From Camellia lanceoleosa (lineage: Eukaryota > Streptophyta > Magnoliopsida > Ericales > Theaceae), in the NCBI GenBank assembly GCA_025200525.1, contig CM045761.1, positions 41,176,190 through 41,240,189 of the forward strand: DNA of 64,000 nt. Reading direction: 5' to 3'. Position 1 is the first letter of the stretch. The number at the start of each line of letters is the position of its first letter. The notes beneath the pieces were generated by a model, which worked only from the letters and a program-made list of their open reading frames with translations, did no database searches and had not been told where the DNA came from. The translations under genes were made by a program, and so were the position numbers. Positions 47,601 to 58,659 of this stretch are shown piece after piece.

Positions 47601-50600
47601 AGTGTTATGCTTGCATTGAAAACCCATTTACAGTGCTTTCTTAAATTACTTTATTGTTTCCAGCAGAGGGTTTCATCAACGCTACGTTTTGCCCTCAGAT
47701 TTAAATTTTTGTTATGTGTGTGATATCCGGCATCTGTGCTTATTATTGTCTATTTTCACTTTTGCTAACTCAAGACTTTTGGATTAAACAACTAGGGTGA
47801 TGATGATAATGGTCCCCCTTCTTCCATCAATGAGCAGCAACAACACTCCAATGTAAAAAATAGAAACAGTGCTAGCGTTGTGAGCAAGAGGTAAATGAAA
47901 TACTTGCCTGCCACTTTAATCATAACATACTTATGGTGAACCTGCTACTTTCATTCTTTTGTTTTATCTTATATATTGATATCTTTCTTCAGAGTTGTCA
48001 GCAACCCTAGTCGGTTATGGAACTTTCTTGTGCGCCGTCCAACCAGTAGGTCTGACCCTGGGTCATCATCAGTTGCAGACGGAAATGTATGCTTAAATTG
48101 ACTCTATGGCTTATTGATTGTTGTACATTTATCTATTTTATATATTGAATTATATATTTCTTCATTGATATTTCAAGGCATTCAAATCCAAGGCATTATT
48201 TTAAAGTACAAGCGAAGTATTATAAAAATAATGGATTACTGGCATGTTGATTCTATTTCAGTAGAGCTGGCTCAAATCTAAATAAGGGTTTGAAATGGAA
48301 TTAAATGCTAAATATCCTAACCCTGTACCTATTCTCTATCTCTACTAGTTTAGTTGGAGCCAAGTTGTCTGAAGTTACGTCAACCTAGTTGATTAGCTTC
48401 TCTCTTTTTTTTGTGTGTGTGTTGAGATAACTCGGTATTTGGCCCCTTGGACTGACTAATCTGGGGGACGAACCTACCGTCCACTTGTGGGGGTCCTAAT
48501 TAAAGCCAGGGCTTCGTCCTATATGGACATGGCCCCAAGAGATTGCACCTATGAGGTTTCGAAGAACCTGAGACCTTGGAGGGACCTCAAGGCCCCAAGC
48601 CTTGACCACCAGGCCAACCCTTAGGTTTAGTTGATTAGCTAACAGCATGCATTGTTATGAATATCAGAATGAATACATAGGTATCTATCTATATATGAAC
48701 ATCATATGTGACCAGTATGTTTAAAATTTAGAAACATGCATGAAGTTACATATTTTATACATAAAGATATATACATTTCCATGATATATCGTATCTTGTA
48801 TCTATCTATCTATATATGTACATCATATGCATACATATGAAGTTAGTGTTTGATCTAAAGTTAGATCCAACGCGTTGGTCATGGATGCAAGATACAATTA
48901 GAAGTGGTTCAAGTGAATAATGACAAAATAAAGATTGAAGGAAACTAGAGAAGATCAATAAAGTGTGTTGGATCACACCCTCGTGAGAAAGCAATCATTT
49001 CTAAAGAATATTGAAGACAGATGGAAGTTTCTTTGAATATTCTTCAAGAATAAGTTGACATATTCGAGACCAAGGTATTGGCCTGGTGGAGTAGGTGCTC
49101 TCTTATCGGGTGTGATGCCTGAGTTCGAGCCTCACCTCGCAGTTTTTCCTTCCTCTATTCCCCTCCCGCCAATTATAAAAAGTTAGCTTATTCATCAACT
49201 TAATTTTTGATGCAATAATGGGACCAAATGAGAACTATGCTATCCTAGTAGAAACCAATGCTGCTGCATCTGAGAGCCTACTTGCAAATGTAATACCTTC
49301 CTGTCCATTGTTTTTTACTCTCACTTGCTGTAGAGAGGCCATCAACTTGATGGCTTATTGTCATTCTTAAAGATTTGAGTTTTGCCTTTGGAGGTCACAT
49401 GCAAAAAGATATCATTATTCTCTTCCGTGTAATGTGAAATGGCACTAGTCATGGTAATGATCACACTGCCTTGCTGCACATGAGTTTCATGTGGCATTCA
49501 GAGTTACTCTGTTGATATGGTTGTTATTCCATCAAACTTGAAGCGGAGGGTTAGTGTTTAAATGTCACAGAAAAGACGTAAATGGAGATTCTTCTCGCAC
49601 CATGTCCCCAGTTACACAATAAGCTATTATAAAATGCATTTTGCTCTTTAAAAAAAAAAAAACACATGCAACTTGACATTGAGCCTAAGTCTGAGGTTTC
49701 ATCGGCCCTCTGCATATCATATTCTGGTTTAAGGCACTCCTATTTCTTATAATGCCTGTTATTTCAGACTTTCACTTAAGGCACGAACTTGGGGAGTCCA
49801 AATATCAATAATTTTAGATTTGAGTTGAAAATTATTTGGAATTGCTTCTTTGTGTGCAGGATGATGAATCTTTTGAGAGGATTTCATTTGGCACATGCAT
49901 AGCAGACTCACAATCAAATGAAATTCAACGTTTTGAACTTTTAAGGAACGAGCTAATAGAACTTGAGAAAAGAGTCCAAAGAAGTGCTGACCGATCTGAA
50001 AATGAAGAGGTATCTCTTAATCATCTTATCATGCTTGTATTTAACATACTGTCATAGTATATTTACTACATTAGGTTCCTATTTCCGATTTTGTTCCTTT
50101 TTTTTACTTTCTCCCTCGTACTCTTATTTATGGTTTCACCATGGAAACCCAAGAGCTTGTCATACATGCATGATTAGTTTAAGAAGTTGACTGTTGGAAA
50201 CCTAAGTGCTTGTCAACAGATATGCATGATTGGGCGTTGATTGCAACATCACCTTGGCAAGCGAGAGGGAGGGGAGTGAGGGTTCGTTGAATTAAGAAGT
50301 TGGAGTAAATTAAAGGTGATGGGCTGAAGGCACAGAAAAGATACCAATCTATGAGATGGGTTGATCAGTCTTTAGATTTCCATGAATCCTTTCTAATTAA
50401 ATGTGGCAAAGTAAGAAAGGTCAAGATGTGAAAGTATACTGGGCTCATTTTACTTTCCGTGAATTATTTGACATAGGATGACACCGAACAAATTAGCATA
50501 TATGCCTTGGACAAGAATAAAATTACCACGTTAACTTTTCCTATTTACGGTCCTTGAGGAGTCGATGCCAGACCTGCTCATGTTTGCTCATATATTAAAC

Positions 50601-53229
50601 GAGCTTTAAGGTTGGTCTTGAGAATGATTTATTTCCTAAAGAAACAAGCCCAGCCCTAAGATTCTGCACCGCTTGGTAAATCTCTCTAAACTGATGCATG
50701 TAGATTTCATCATTGTAAAGTTGCTTTCTTTCTTATTGAGATTGCACTTGGCTTATTATCTAGTTACATCGATTTTTTAATGCATTTCTTTCAGGAGGAA
50801 ATTAAAATGACAGATGATACTGCCACCTATACTGATGAAGCTGAAGGTAGTCAATTAGTACCTGTTCAGAAGAAAGAAAACATAATTGGGAAGTCATTGG
50901 ATAAGCTTAAAGACACCGGCACGGTATTAATATCTTACCACTCTATTAGTTAGAGGTAGATTTATTAGTTATGTGGTAGCCTTTTTTGATGTTTCTTGTA
51001 TATGTATCACATTGATGAGCTGGAGCGCTCCACCTGATGTGTTTGAGTGAGATGATGTCCCTTGTTGAAACCATCTGGTCTGTTGATTGAAACTATTTGA
51101 TCTGTTGATTAATATAGTTTTATCTATCAAATGAAGTAAAGTCATAATGCATACATATGTTGCCTGGCTTTCTTACATTGAAGTTTCAAAATAAATCAAA
51201 TACCTATGTCGGACACCCGACACTTGGACAATGGTAAGGAATATATGTTACACTATCGTTACATGTACAATTGCTATAAAATGATTAAAATGCCTTTTTG
51301 ATACTATATGTTATATATAACAGATTTTATCCAACGTAATAAATTAAAATTACAGAAAATATAATATTTTTTTGCCAAGTCCATGTATACTTAAATTTAA
51401 AGTTTGATGGGTCCAACTTGTAGATACATGCCCGACACCTGTACCCGAGTCCACGTAACTTAATTGCCTATTTCTTAATTCCATATTTTGGGATTTTTTT
51501 CTAGTCCAACACCTTACCTGCTGGTTTGAGCAGTCCACTTGTGACAGGTTGGGTCAGTCTACCCAATAGATGAACCCAAAATCAAAGCTTTTCGTAGGTC
51601 AATTAACTTCTTATAAATACTGGATCTAGATGAGGTGTTTGAAGAATAGAAGTATGGTGATTGATTGTTATAGTGATGATATCAAAGTATGGGAAGGGTA
51701 TAGGATTTTCGTTTCAGGAATTATAACAAATGATGCCGTTATGTGGCAGTGAATTCATAAAATGTCGTTGGACTCTATTAAACATATGAAATATAATATA
51801 TGTACAAGTTACAAAAAATATTCATGTTTACGTATGATTTAATGGGTGACACTACGCCTTTTTGTTAACCACATCTCCATTAGGAGACTAAGGTGGCCCA
51901 CATGCCACAGGGTAATCGAGATAAAGTTGACTGCCCATTATTTGTTAGTGGTGGTTATCATAACTAGTCTTGGAAAAAATGGAAAAAAAATTATCCAGAC
52001 TCCCCACTGGATTTGAGCATGTGCACAAACTGCACATGAATGCAAATGCAGTGTGGTGAATGTGAATTAGTTTTATGCATTGTGGTAAAAAAAAGTAATT
52101 TTATTCTTATTTTTCACTGATAGTGAGTGTGAATTATTTATTCTTGAATGCTCTGTGGTGTATGGATTCAATGTTGGGAAGTGATTCGACAACTCATGAA
52201 AATAATAAATCTGTCTTCCTGTTGAAAGTGTTTTCTGTTTTGAAACTGATGCTTTAAATTGATGATCATCTTGTTATTTATAAGCAGGATGTTTGGCAAG
52301 GCACTCAGCTTCTTGCTATTGATGTTGCTGCAGCTATGGGGCTGCTTAGAAGGTTCCTAATAGGAGATGAATTGACACAGAAAGAAAAGAAAGTTCTCCA
52401 AAGAACTTTAACTGATTTAGCATCTGTAGTTCCTATTGGCTTTCTCATGCTCCTTCCTGTGAGTTCTAATCATGAAACTTCAATATTATATGAGCACTTC
52501 TTAAGTTATCTATATTTATTTTTATCAACGTGTGTTTGTTTACATATATGTAGAGGATCATTAAAAACCACTATGAACTCGGGGAGCCTATTGCACTATT
52601 GTTGCAACAATCCTGTTCCATATCGAAAATTTGCATGGGTGATCTGGGGATAGAAGGCAGCACTAACTTGCTACTAAGTAACTTGGGCTTAAACATTTTA
52701 GGTCATGTTCGTAGACCTACTTTCTTCCAAATACAACATAAATGATATCAAAATTTGGCCAATGTAATCTGTTGGGGCACCTATTGCAGAACCTTGGCTA
52801 TGTTTGGCTGGGGTAGGATATGAATGTTTGAGCAAAATAATGCGACTCATGTGGATGTTGATCAGAATTTTCTCAAACAAATCTGTTGCTTTTACTCTGT
52901 CTCTTTCCTGCTTTTTGAAAATGACATTACCATGTAATCTTATGTATGAACCACTATGAATGTGCAACAGGTTACTGCAGTGGGTCATGCAGCCATGTTG
53001 GCCGCGATTCAGAGATATGTGCCATCACTGGTGTGTATTCAAGGACCGACTTTTCTAGTTTAACTGCTTAAATGGAGCTCAACCCTGACTTATCCGGTAC
53101 TTCGTTTTCTTGCAGATACCCTCGACATATGGACAGGAAAGATTATATCTCCTGAGGCAGCTTGAGAAAATGAAAGAATTGGAAACGACAGAGATGAACC
53201 CCGACGAAAGTGCCGACGAATTACCCTGA
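32671..53229 (+). CDS. LETM1-like protein, 18 coding exons, 917 codons
   Basis: Exons: 32671-32711, 34462-34951, 37632-37723, 38183-38347, 38446-38848, 40194-40312, 40405-40477, 40547-40767, 40867-40911, 42251-42350, 44828-45019, 47796-47890, 47993-48086, 49860-50009, 50795-50923, 52288-52458, 52971-53030, 53116-53229. All introns are GT-AG and phases match throughout, giving one open frame that ends in TGA. Residues about 804-905 (exons 16-18) resemble the LETM1 core: LQRTLTDLASVVPIGFLML, a hydrophobic segment, then VPSLIPSTYGQERL. Exons 11 and 14 are charged and probably coiled coil. The Ser/Arg/Lys-rich N-terminus could be an organelle transit peptide. LETM1 proteins act in the mitochondrial inner membrane in cation/proton balance and translation; this longer plant subfamily (Arabidopsis LETM1-like proteins, I believe At3g11560/At5g06220) is less well understood. 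Exon 1 is the least certain, since its donor GTCATA is weak. Confidence 0.92.
32712..34461 (+). other. Intron 1 of the LETM1-like gene
   Basis: AT-rich, starting with a CT microsatellite (about 32725-32740). A pair of imperfect repeats of about 90 bp (33004-33085 and 33199-33290) each end in a GGCC-rich motif; the second contains the hairpin GGTGGC...GCCACC. A poly-A run lies at 33840-33862. No coding segment was seen. Confidence 0.6.
35502..36387. mobile_element. Mutator-like non-autonomous element in intron 2
   Basis: The 9-bp duplication GATATTACT is exact at 35493-35501 and 36388-36396; 9 bp is the Mutator signature. Ends TTATGTAGCACGGATACG and (inverted) TATGAAGCCTGGACACG form terminal inverted repeats. 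Both ends are built from GACACG/GATACG/GTGTC words, which are especially dense at 35515-35565 and 36205-36380. The middle (about 35940-36190) is higher in GC and CT-rich, and could be captured host DNA. No transposase is present. Confidence 0.75.
36648..37264 (+). mobile_element. Tandem TRIM retrotransposon in intron 2
   Basis: Four short LTRs are present: 36648-36765, 36842-36949, 36953-37070 and 37147-37264. Three are 118 bp; the second is shortened. LTRs 1 and 3 are followed at once by the primer site TGGTATCAGAGC/TGGTATCAGAG, the usual initiator-Met tRNA match. LTRs 2 and 4 are preceded by purine-rich AGGAAGGT. The order is therefore LTR-internal-LTR, LTR-internal-LTR. TAGAA occurs directly outside both ends (36643-36647 and 37265-37269), so the array behaves as one insertion. 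The tiny noncoding internal regions (about 76 bp) define a TRIM. Confidence 0.88.
38849..40193 (+). other. Intron 5 of the LETM1-like gene
   Basis: 1,345 bp of AT-rich DNA. No domain-bearing frame or clear mobile element was recognised. Confidence 0.6.
41856..42099 (+). repeat. 124-bp tandem duplication in intron 9
   Basis: Two head-to-tail copies start GAATTATATGCATT at 41856 and 41980. They differ at only about three or four positions, so the duplication is recent or gene-converted. It lies 150 bp before exon 10. Confidence 0.92.
42351..44827 (+). other. Intron 10 of the LETM1-like gene
   Basis: 2,477 bp. A 125-codon open frame (42872-43249) begins with a charged stretch and ends in a Phe/Tyr-rich low-complexity tail; I do not recognise it. 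From about 43750 to 44300 there are many GATTC/GAATC and CACAATTCGAT words in both directions, which suggests a decayed inverted-repeat element without clear ends. Confidence 0.45.
45361..46191. mobile_element. hAT-like non-autonomous element in intron 11
   Basis: The left arm GGGTAGTGATAATTCTACG and the inverted right arm GGGTGGTGATAATGCCACG match over about 40 bp, through TTTGATGGATCCAC. With TA included, the ends resemble hAT TAGGG termini. The flanks ATAAAGAA (left) and ATAAAAAA (right) would be an 8-bp duplication with one mismatch. The interior is CT-rich and noncoding. Confidence 0.6.
48415..48630 (-). mobile_element. tRNA-derived SINE in intron 13
   Basis: On the - strand: GGTTGGCCTGGTGGTCAAGG (A box) followed about 50 bp later by AGGTTCGAAACC (B box). 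These are the two internal RNA polymerase III promoter boxes of a tRNA-like head. The body carries TGGGGCCATGTCC and GGACCCCCACAAGTGG. It ends in a T/GT-rich tract on the + strand side (48400-48420). Plant SINEs depend on LINE reverse transcriptase. Confidence 0.75.
49065..49195 (+). mobile_element. Second tRNA-derived SINE, opposite orientation, intron 13
   Basis: TTGGCCTGGTGGAGTAGGTG (A box) and CTGAGTTCGAGCCTCACC (B box) are about 35 bp apart, followed by a T/C-rich stretch. The A box is almost the same as in the SINE at 48415-48630, but the body is short and different. Confidence 0.65.
51207..51470. mobile_element. Possible inverted-repeat element in intron 15
   Basis: Left CTATGTCGGACACCCGACAC and right (inverted) ACGTGGACTCGGGTACAGG then TGTCGGGCA share GGACNC and TGTCGGG words. 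They resemble the ends of the intron 2 MULE-like element. No target duplication was found. Confidence 0.3.
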
Positions 53230-54245
53230 ATAGAAGTGTCTCAACTACGTTCAACCCTCCAAATCTTCAAATAAGTTCTTTAATGCAAGGTAACCACTGG
53301 TTTTCGTTTTACATTCTGCTTGTTTGGACGGAAAATATTTTCCGGCATTTGATGTAATGGAAAGTGAAAGTCAATGAAAAATGTTTTAACGGTCGACATA
53401 AAACAAGCTTATTTGAGTGGAAAGTGTTTTCTACTTTTAAAAGATAGAAAAGATTTTCGGAACTAAAGTTTTACTAATACTATGACACTACCACAGCCAC
53501 CATCACCACCTCCATCCCACCACCACCACTCAATGCCATTGTCACGACCACCTCCTCCATCCCACTACAGCACCGCCACCACAACGCCACCTCCACCACC
53601 ACTGTCATCACAACCTCCACCTCCACCTCCACCTCCACCTCCGCCACCACCACCACTAATACAACCATTAGGACGTTGGTTTCAAAGATGCAAACATAGG
53701 CAAGTGTTTTCTCCGGAAAATATTTTCTGAAAAAAGTTATCTGCAGAATCTTTTTCATTGAAAAATGTTTTTCTGCCAAAACAAATGGAACATTAATCTG
53801 GTTGTGAATCCCTTTGACAGTAGGTGAGCATACAGAAGTTCATTCCATGTGTATGGAACTCCAGGTAGGCACCTATGGCTGCAGTTTTGCAGTGCGTCAA
53901 CTGGAGTGCCTGGCTCGGGATGGCTTGATGGCTGACCCTCACTCCTAAATTCTTGTCAGATATGTAATGTGCAAGAACTGCACTTTTTCCGTCAAAAGTG
54001 CATCAAGAAATAAACAGGTTATTTGGTGGCTCGGCTTCCATCTTGTGTAGTCCTTTTCTGTTCCCGCAATTTCAAGTCAAGAGCCTCGGGTTATTATACA
54101 GAAGCCCACATAGGTGACATATAACCATTCAAGGTGTCTTTGCTAGCAAGATTAAGGAAGATTGATATTTTGTTGATGCTTATAATATTATTGCATATAT
54201 AGGTTTTTCACATGTAATTTGAACAGAATAAAGTGAGTGCTATAC
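53230..54245 (+). other. 3' UTR region of the LETM1-like gene
   Basis: After TGA 53227-53229 there is no coding continuation. Candidate poly(A) signals are AATAAA at 54009-54014 and 54228-54233. If either is used, the MITE at 53316-53789 would be part of the transcript. An early signal before the MITE was not seen. Confidence 0.45.
53316..53789. mobile_element. MITE with ACC-repeat core just after the LETM1-like stop codon
   Basis: Left end CTGCTTGTTTGGACGGAAAA; right end inverted TCCATTTGTTTTGGCAGAAA. Both contain an AAAATATTTTCCG-type motif. ACATT flanks both sides (53311-53315 and 53790-53794). The core 53484-53660 is an ACC/TCC triplet tract including CCACCT repeated several times. The arm GAGTGGAAAGTGTTTTCTAC with TTTTAAAA matches the MITE at 12190-12485. 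Frames over the core (Pro/His-rich, Val-rich) are artefacts. Confidence 0.7.
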
Positions 54246-55916
54246 ACACAGAGGACGTATGAAGCACATGTTTAGGCATATCCCACTGAATGTGAATGGT
54301 GACATTACTTGCATTTTACTCGTGCCATTTGCTATTTCTCAAGGGCTTTCCTGCATTCTAGAGAAGATGATTTACAAGTTAAAGGGCATGTTTAGCGTAA
54401 CATTTCTCAATCTAAAAGTTGATAATCAGAAAGTAAGAGTTCAAAGCACTCATTCATCAGTTTTTATTTTATACAATCAAATTTTTTTGGACTTTTTTTT
54501 AAAAAACAAAAAAAAAAAAAAACAAAAACAAAAGTCGCACCAAACACTCGCACAAACTTTCAAAGTTTAAAAATTATAAGCAATCACACAAACTTTCAAA
54601 GTTTAAAAATTATATGCAACCTCTATAAATTACACCAAACAGGACACTTAGCTCGGCCCTAATGGTGCTTCAGGCGTGTGTCGTGACAGGAAGTTTAGAG
54701 TATCACCAAGCAAGGCGCCCTGTAGTACTCAACTGTGAAATTGTGTTCCTCAAACCACATTGAGAGGAAGACAGTGTTTGGTTATAGGGTTTCCATTACC
54801 TTCATAGATTGTGGACTGCCGTTAAATATGTGACGAGAATTAGGGTAAAACTAATTATTATAAAATAAAATTATCTAGTGCTGTAAAGTAGGCTGAATAA
54901 TCGTTAAAGGCTACACTCCACAATATTTTCATGTTTGAAGAAAAAAGAATTTCCTTGGTACAAGGTTTAAAAGCTATTTCCTTTATTTTCATGATCCTCA
55001 AATGATACAAATGCCAATTAGAGTTCAACACCCCCATCAATTATTTTAGATCCTCTATTTCTTTGGATTTTTACTTATAATTTTTAAAACTTTTAAAATT
55101 TCTTTTTTTCCCGAATAATGCTAAAATTATCCTTATAAAAACATTCTACCCATTTAATTGAATGCACACTTTCACACCTCAAAAAAACTCTCTCCCAAAA
55201 GCCCTAACAAAACTCATGAACATGATTACTACTTCATCTCTACATACTTGTTCATGATTTGAGAAAATAAATGTAGGATTTTGTTGTTGTTAATTCAAAA
55301 TTTTCCTTTTGTGGGTTATGCGATCCACGAGTTTGGATTTGTGGTCTCTCAGGTGGGTTTCTTTGAATTCTTTGACAGTTTTAATTCTTATTCCTCATCT
55401 TACTTAGCTTTTGTAATTTTAAAGTTTGAAAAGAGTTCATTAATAGTGTTCGGTTACCTGTTCCCGAACAAAAAAAACAATGTTCGGGCTTGTGTTCTCA
55501 AATTTCGGTCATATATTCGGGAATTCAGTCCCGAAAAAATAACGAATAGTTTTTTATTATTTTTGTCATTTTTTCAATAAACTTACCTCTACAATGCCAA
55601 TTTTCTCTGAGCTAATAACACTATCAAAGTTATGAATCTTCTTTGAACTTTTATTGTTATACTCTTTTCGTCTCATGGAGTTGTGTTTATCGAAATTTTT
55701 TTTACTTGTTGTCATTGTCGGAGAAGTGTAGATAATCAAATGGTTGCCACTGTTACCGCCTAAAGATTATCAAGGTTTTGAGAGTGAGTAGGTTTTGAAG
55801 GTGAGATTTTGAGAAGATGGATGAGTATGATGGAGGTGAGTGATCTTATAAATCTTAACTCATGATGTAATGGGTATGTAGGCTTAATTGTGAGACGGGA
55901 TATCCCAAAATTATTA
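54246..55916. other. Intergenic, AT-rich; weak inverted-repeat element near 54390-54650
   Basis: GGGCATGTTTAGCGTAACAT at about 54384 and, inverted, GTCCTGTTTGGTGTAATTTA at about 54645 look like imperfect terminal repeats. Inside, AAACTTTCAAAGTTTAAAAA occurs twice in tandem (about 54553-54613). No gene was seen in the rest. Confidence 0.35.
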
Positions 55917-56195
55917 GGATAAATTACAAATGCATCATTGAGGTTTGATTAAAATATGAATCGCTCTCTGTGGTTTTGAAAATTACATTATATCCCCTGA
56001 GAATTTCATAACAAATCGCATTTTTTATTAATAAATCATCAAATCAATTAACAGTTTTTAATTATGTTAAAAATATATGTCAATTAATAATTTAGGTAAT
56101 TTTATTATTGTATAGGAGAACAATTATGAATTTTATTTTTTTAGTTAATTCTGATAAATAAAAAATTCTAATAAGGGGGTATTTGTAATTTATCC
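55917..56195. mobile_element. 279-bp MITE, possibly Mutator-like
   Basis: The ends GGATAAATTACAAATGCATC and (inverted) GGATAAATTACAAATACCCC match over the first 15 bases. The flanks AAATTATTA and AAATTAATTA would be a 9-bp duplication with a one-base slip. The interior is noncoding. Confidence 0.6.
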
Positions 56196-57322
56196 AAATT
56201 AATTAATATCATTTTTAGTAATTTCATTTGAAGTTATTATTACAAGAAAAAAAAAACTAAAAAATGAGGGATCTAAAATAATTGATGGGGTGCTAATAGC
56301 CGCACTCGTCAATTATTCTTCTTTTTTGATAAATTGCACTTTGCCTCTTTGTAGTTAGTCATTCTCTCATTTTCGATTTTAAAGTTTATTTTTTTTCTTA
56401 CTTTGACTTTCTATGTTTTAAGTTTTTTCCAATTTATTCATAAACTTAATTTTTATTAAAAATTAGATAGAAAATAACTCATTAACAGTCACGTGGCACA
56501 AAAATATTTTATTACATAACTAACAAACTTAAATTGTAATATAATAATATATTTTTTAGTTATATGACAGTTTTTATGGCATTGTTTGTTTAATTTTAAA
56601 CAAAAATTAATTTTAGAACTACTTTGAGATAAACTTGAAACAAGTGTCAAAAGTGGGAAAAAACAATAATTACATTGTTCTCATTAGTAGAGAACAGACA
56701 ATAATTTTTATCGAAAGGGAAAACAAGATATAAATTGACCATATGAAATCCTTTCTAGGACTCTTTCGCATTTTATTTTTATTTTTTATTTTGTTATTTG
56801 AAGTTTAAAATATCACTTTGGTTTTATTTTTTATTTTGTTATTAAAAGTTTAAAATTTCTCTTTGGTTTGAACTTATAATATGATTTTTTTTTTTTTGGT
56901 GTGAAAATTTTTACTTTTTAGCTTCGTTTCAACTAGAATTTTTTTTAAAAAAAATTCAATTAAAAAAAAAAATCATTAGGAACAAAAATAAATAAAATTT
57001 TAAAACTTTTTTGATAAAAAAAAAATATTTTTATAATTATCATTCCTATATATAAAAAGTGAATACTGCTTTGACAAAACTTTTGGCATTACAAAAATTA
57101 CTCAATTATCCCTTTACCTCATAATGTCATCATTATCATCGACATTATCTTCTCATCTCAATTCATGTAATGCATCATATTATCATCGTCTTCACATTCT
57201 AACTCATGCAATCCAAATCATCATCAATCTCTCAATCAAATTTTTGTTTTTGTCGAAATTACTCAATTAACCTTTTGATATAGAAGAAATGCTTTACGTA
57301 GATCTTAAGATTAGTTGAGGTC
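56196..57322. other. AT-rich intergenic DNA, nothing identified
   Basis: No coding potential. Long A and T runs. Confidence 0.5.
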
Positions 57323-57695
57323 CGAACACCAATCATAAAAAATTTAAAATTGGTTTGAGATATTCTAAAAAAATGTACTTTTTTACTTATTGACATATAT
57401 GGGTTAGATTTGATGTGATGTGTTAGACGTGTAATATGATTTAAATAAACAAAAATGCCTCAGACCCCCAGTGGGGGTCACTGGGGGTCATGTTTTGGGC
57501 CCTCCCATTGGCTCCAAAAAAAAACTGTTTTTTTTTTTTTTTTTTTTAAACTTTCAGCGAATCATGGCCCGCCACCTCACTGGGGGTCGACCTCCAGTGG
57601 GGGTCTCTAGCATTTCCGTTAAATAAAATGATGTGACTTAAATAAAATAGTAACTTTTTAACTTTTTATATTATTTAGTTTATGCCAAACTAATC
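57323..57695. mobile_element. MITE related to 30300-30835, interrupted by another MITE
   Basis: It shares GATGTGATGTG, GATGTGACTTAAATAAAATA and the ACTTTTTA arms with the cluster at 30.3-30.8 kb. The internal sequence is split at 57453-57616 by the smaller element described next. The ends (CCAATCATAAAAA and ATGCCAAACTAATCC) are approximate. Confidence 0.55.
57453..57616. mobile_element. Nested MITE of about 164 bp with AGACCCCCA ends
   Basis: Left AATGCCTCAGACCCCCAGTG and inverted right AATGCTAGAGACCCCCACTG form terminal inverted repeats. CAGTGGGGGTC is itself repeated inside. A poly-T run lies at 57529-57547. It interrupts the larger MITE, so it is the younger insertion. Confidence 0.65.
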
Positions 57696-57715
57696 CTCAG
57701 TCTCGCTTGGTAGCT

Positions 57716-58657
57716 CGGATATATTGAGGCTCAAATGGCCCAATTTCTTTGTACACCTCCGGATTCCTTGTACACCCCATATCTGTTCAGCCACCCCTTT
57801 CATTGCAAATAAAAAAAAAAAACAGAAAAAGAAAAAGGAAAGAACAGTGAGTAGAGAAAGGAGTGACCGACTAACCTAGCTAAACAGTGAGAGGAGAGGA
57901 GCATCGACTGGGTAACAGAGAGTAGAGAGAGAGGAGCCGACCTGTGTGTCGCCGACCAGGCTACGTCCGCTGCTGTGTGTGCCGCAAGGGTGCTGCCGCT
58001 GCTGCTGTGTGTGCCGTATTAGTTGGATTTGCTTGTGTCCACCGAAAAGGTATTAGCTCCTCCGAACTCAGGTCTTCGCTAGCTAGTCATCGTATATTTA
58101 TTTTTTAATTTTCTGCCATAATCACAGTCTCTCAAATCAAATCTCTCTGGATTGGCTTTGGTGGTGGTGGTGGTGGTGGGCTTCATTTGTTCTACCTTCA
58201 TCAGCTTTCAGGTCAGTTTATTAGTATTCCAAGAGTTTCGTAATCTCATACTGAATTGTTTTTAGGGTTTTTCTTCTTCTTTTTTTTTTTTAATTAAAAA
58301 AAGAAACATTCTCTCTCCTTCAGTTGGCATGTTGCGTGATGTGATTTGGGGAAATAAAGACCCCTGTTTGATTAGATTGAAAATTGGTACATACATGTTT
58401 CTGTGTATATATATGTATTGATTGTTCATCAGACCTAATTTTGATTGTTCATCTGTGTTTCGGCACTTCAACTGGTTCAGTTCCCTGTGTTATCTATTGC
58501 TATAGTGCTAATTATGCTGAACTGATTATGATAATTTTCTATTGGTATAGTGGTAATTTTCAGTCTGAAATAGAAATGTAAAAATAAACCTGTAAAGGGA
58601 AGAAGAATTATAGAAAAACTGTGAAACTTAAATTGTTGTTGTTATTTTGAAGCTACA
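57716..58657 (+). other. Leader-like, GC-richer region before coding-like sequence
   Basis: Higher GC with purine-rich GAGAGGAG stretches, a CTGCTGCTG run and a (GGT)6 microsatellite at 58158-58176. A plausible splice donor (TTTCAG then GTCAGT) lies near 58208. It may be the untranslated 5' part of the broken gene to its right. No long frame was seen. Confidence 0.35.
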
Positions 58658-58659
58658 AT

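Noticed and set aside
48415..49195. Possible tRNA genes
   Set aside because: A and B boxes are present, but no cloverleaf with an anticodon stem can be drawn with confidence; they are tRNA-derived SINEs.
53482..53779. Pro-rich (+) and Val-rich (-) frames
   Set aside because: These are products of the ACC/TCC repeat in a MITE core.
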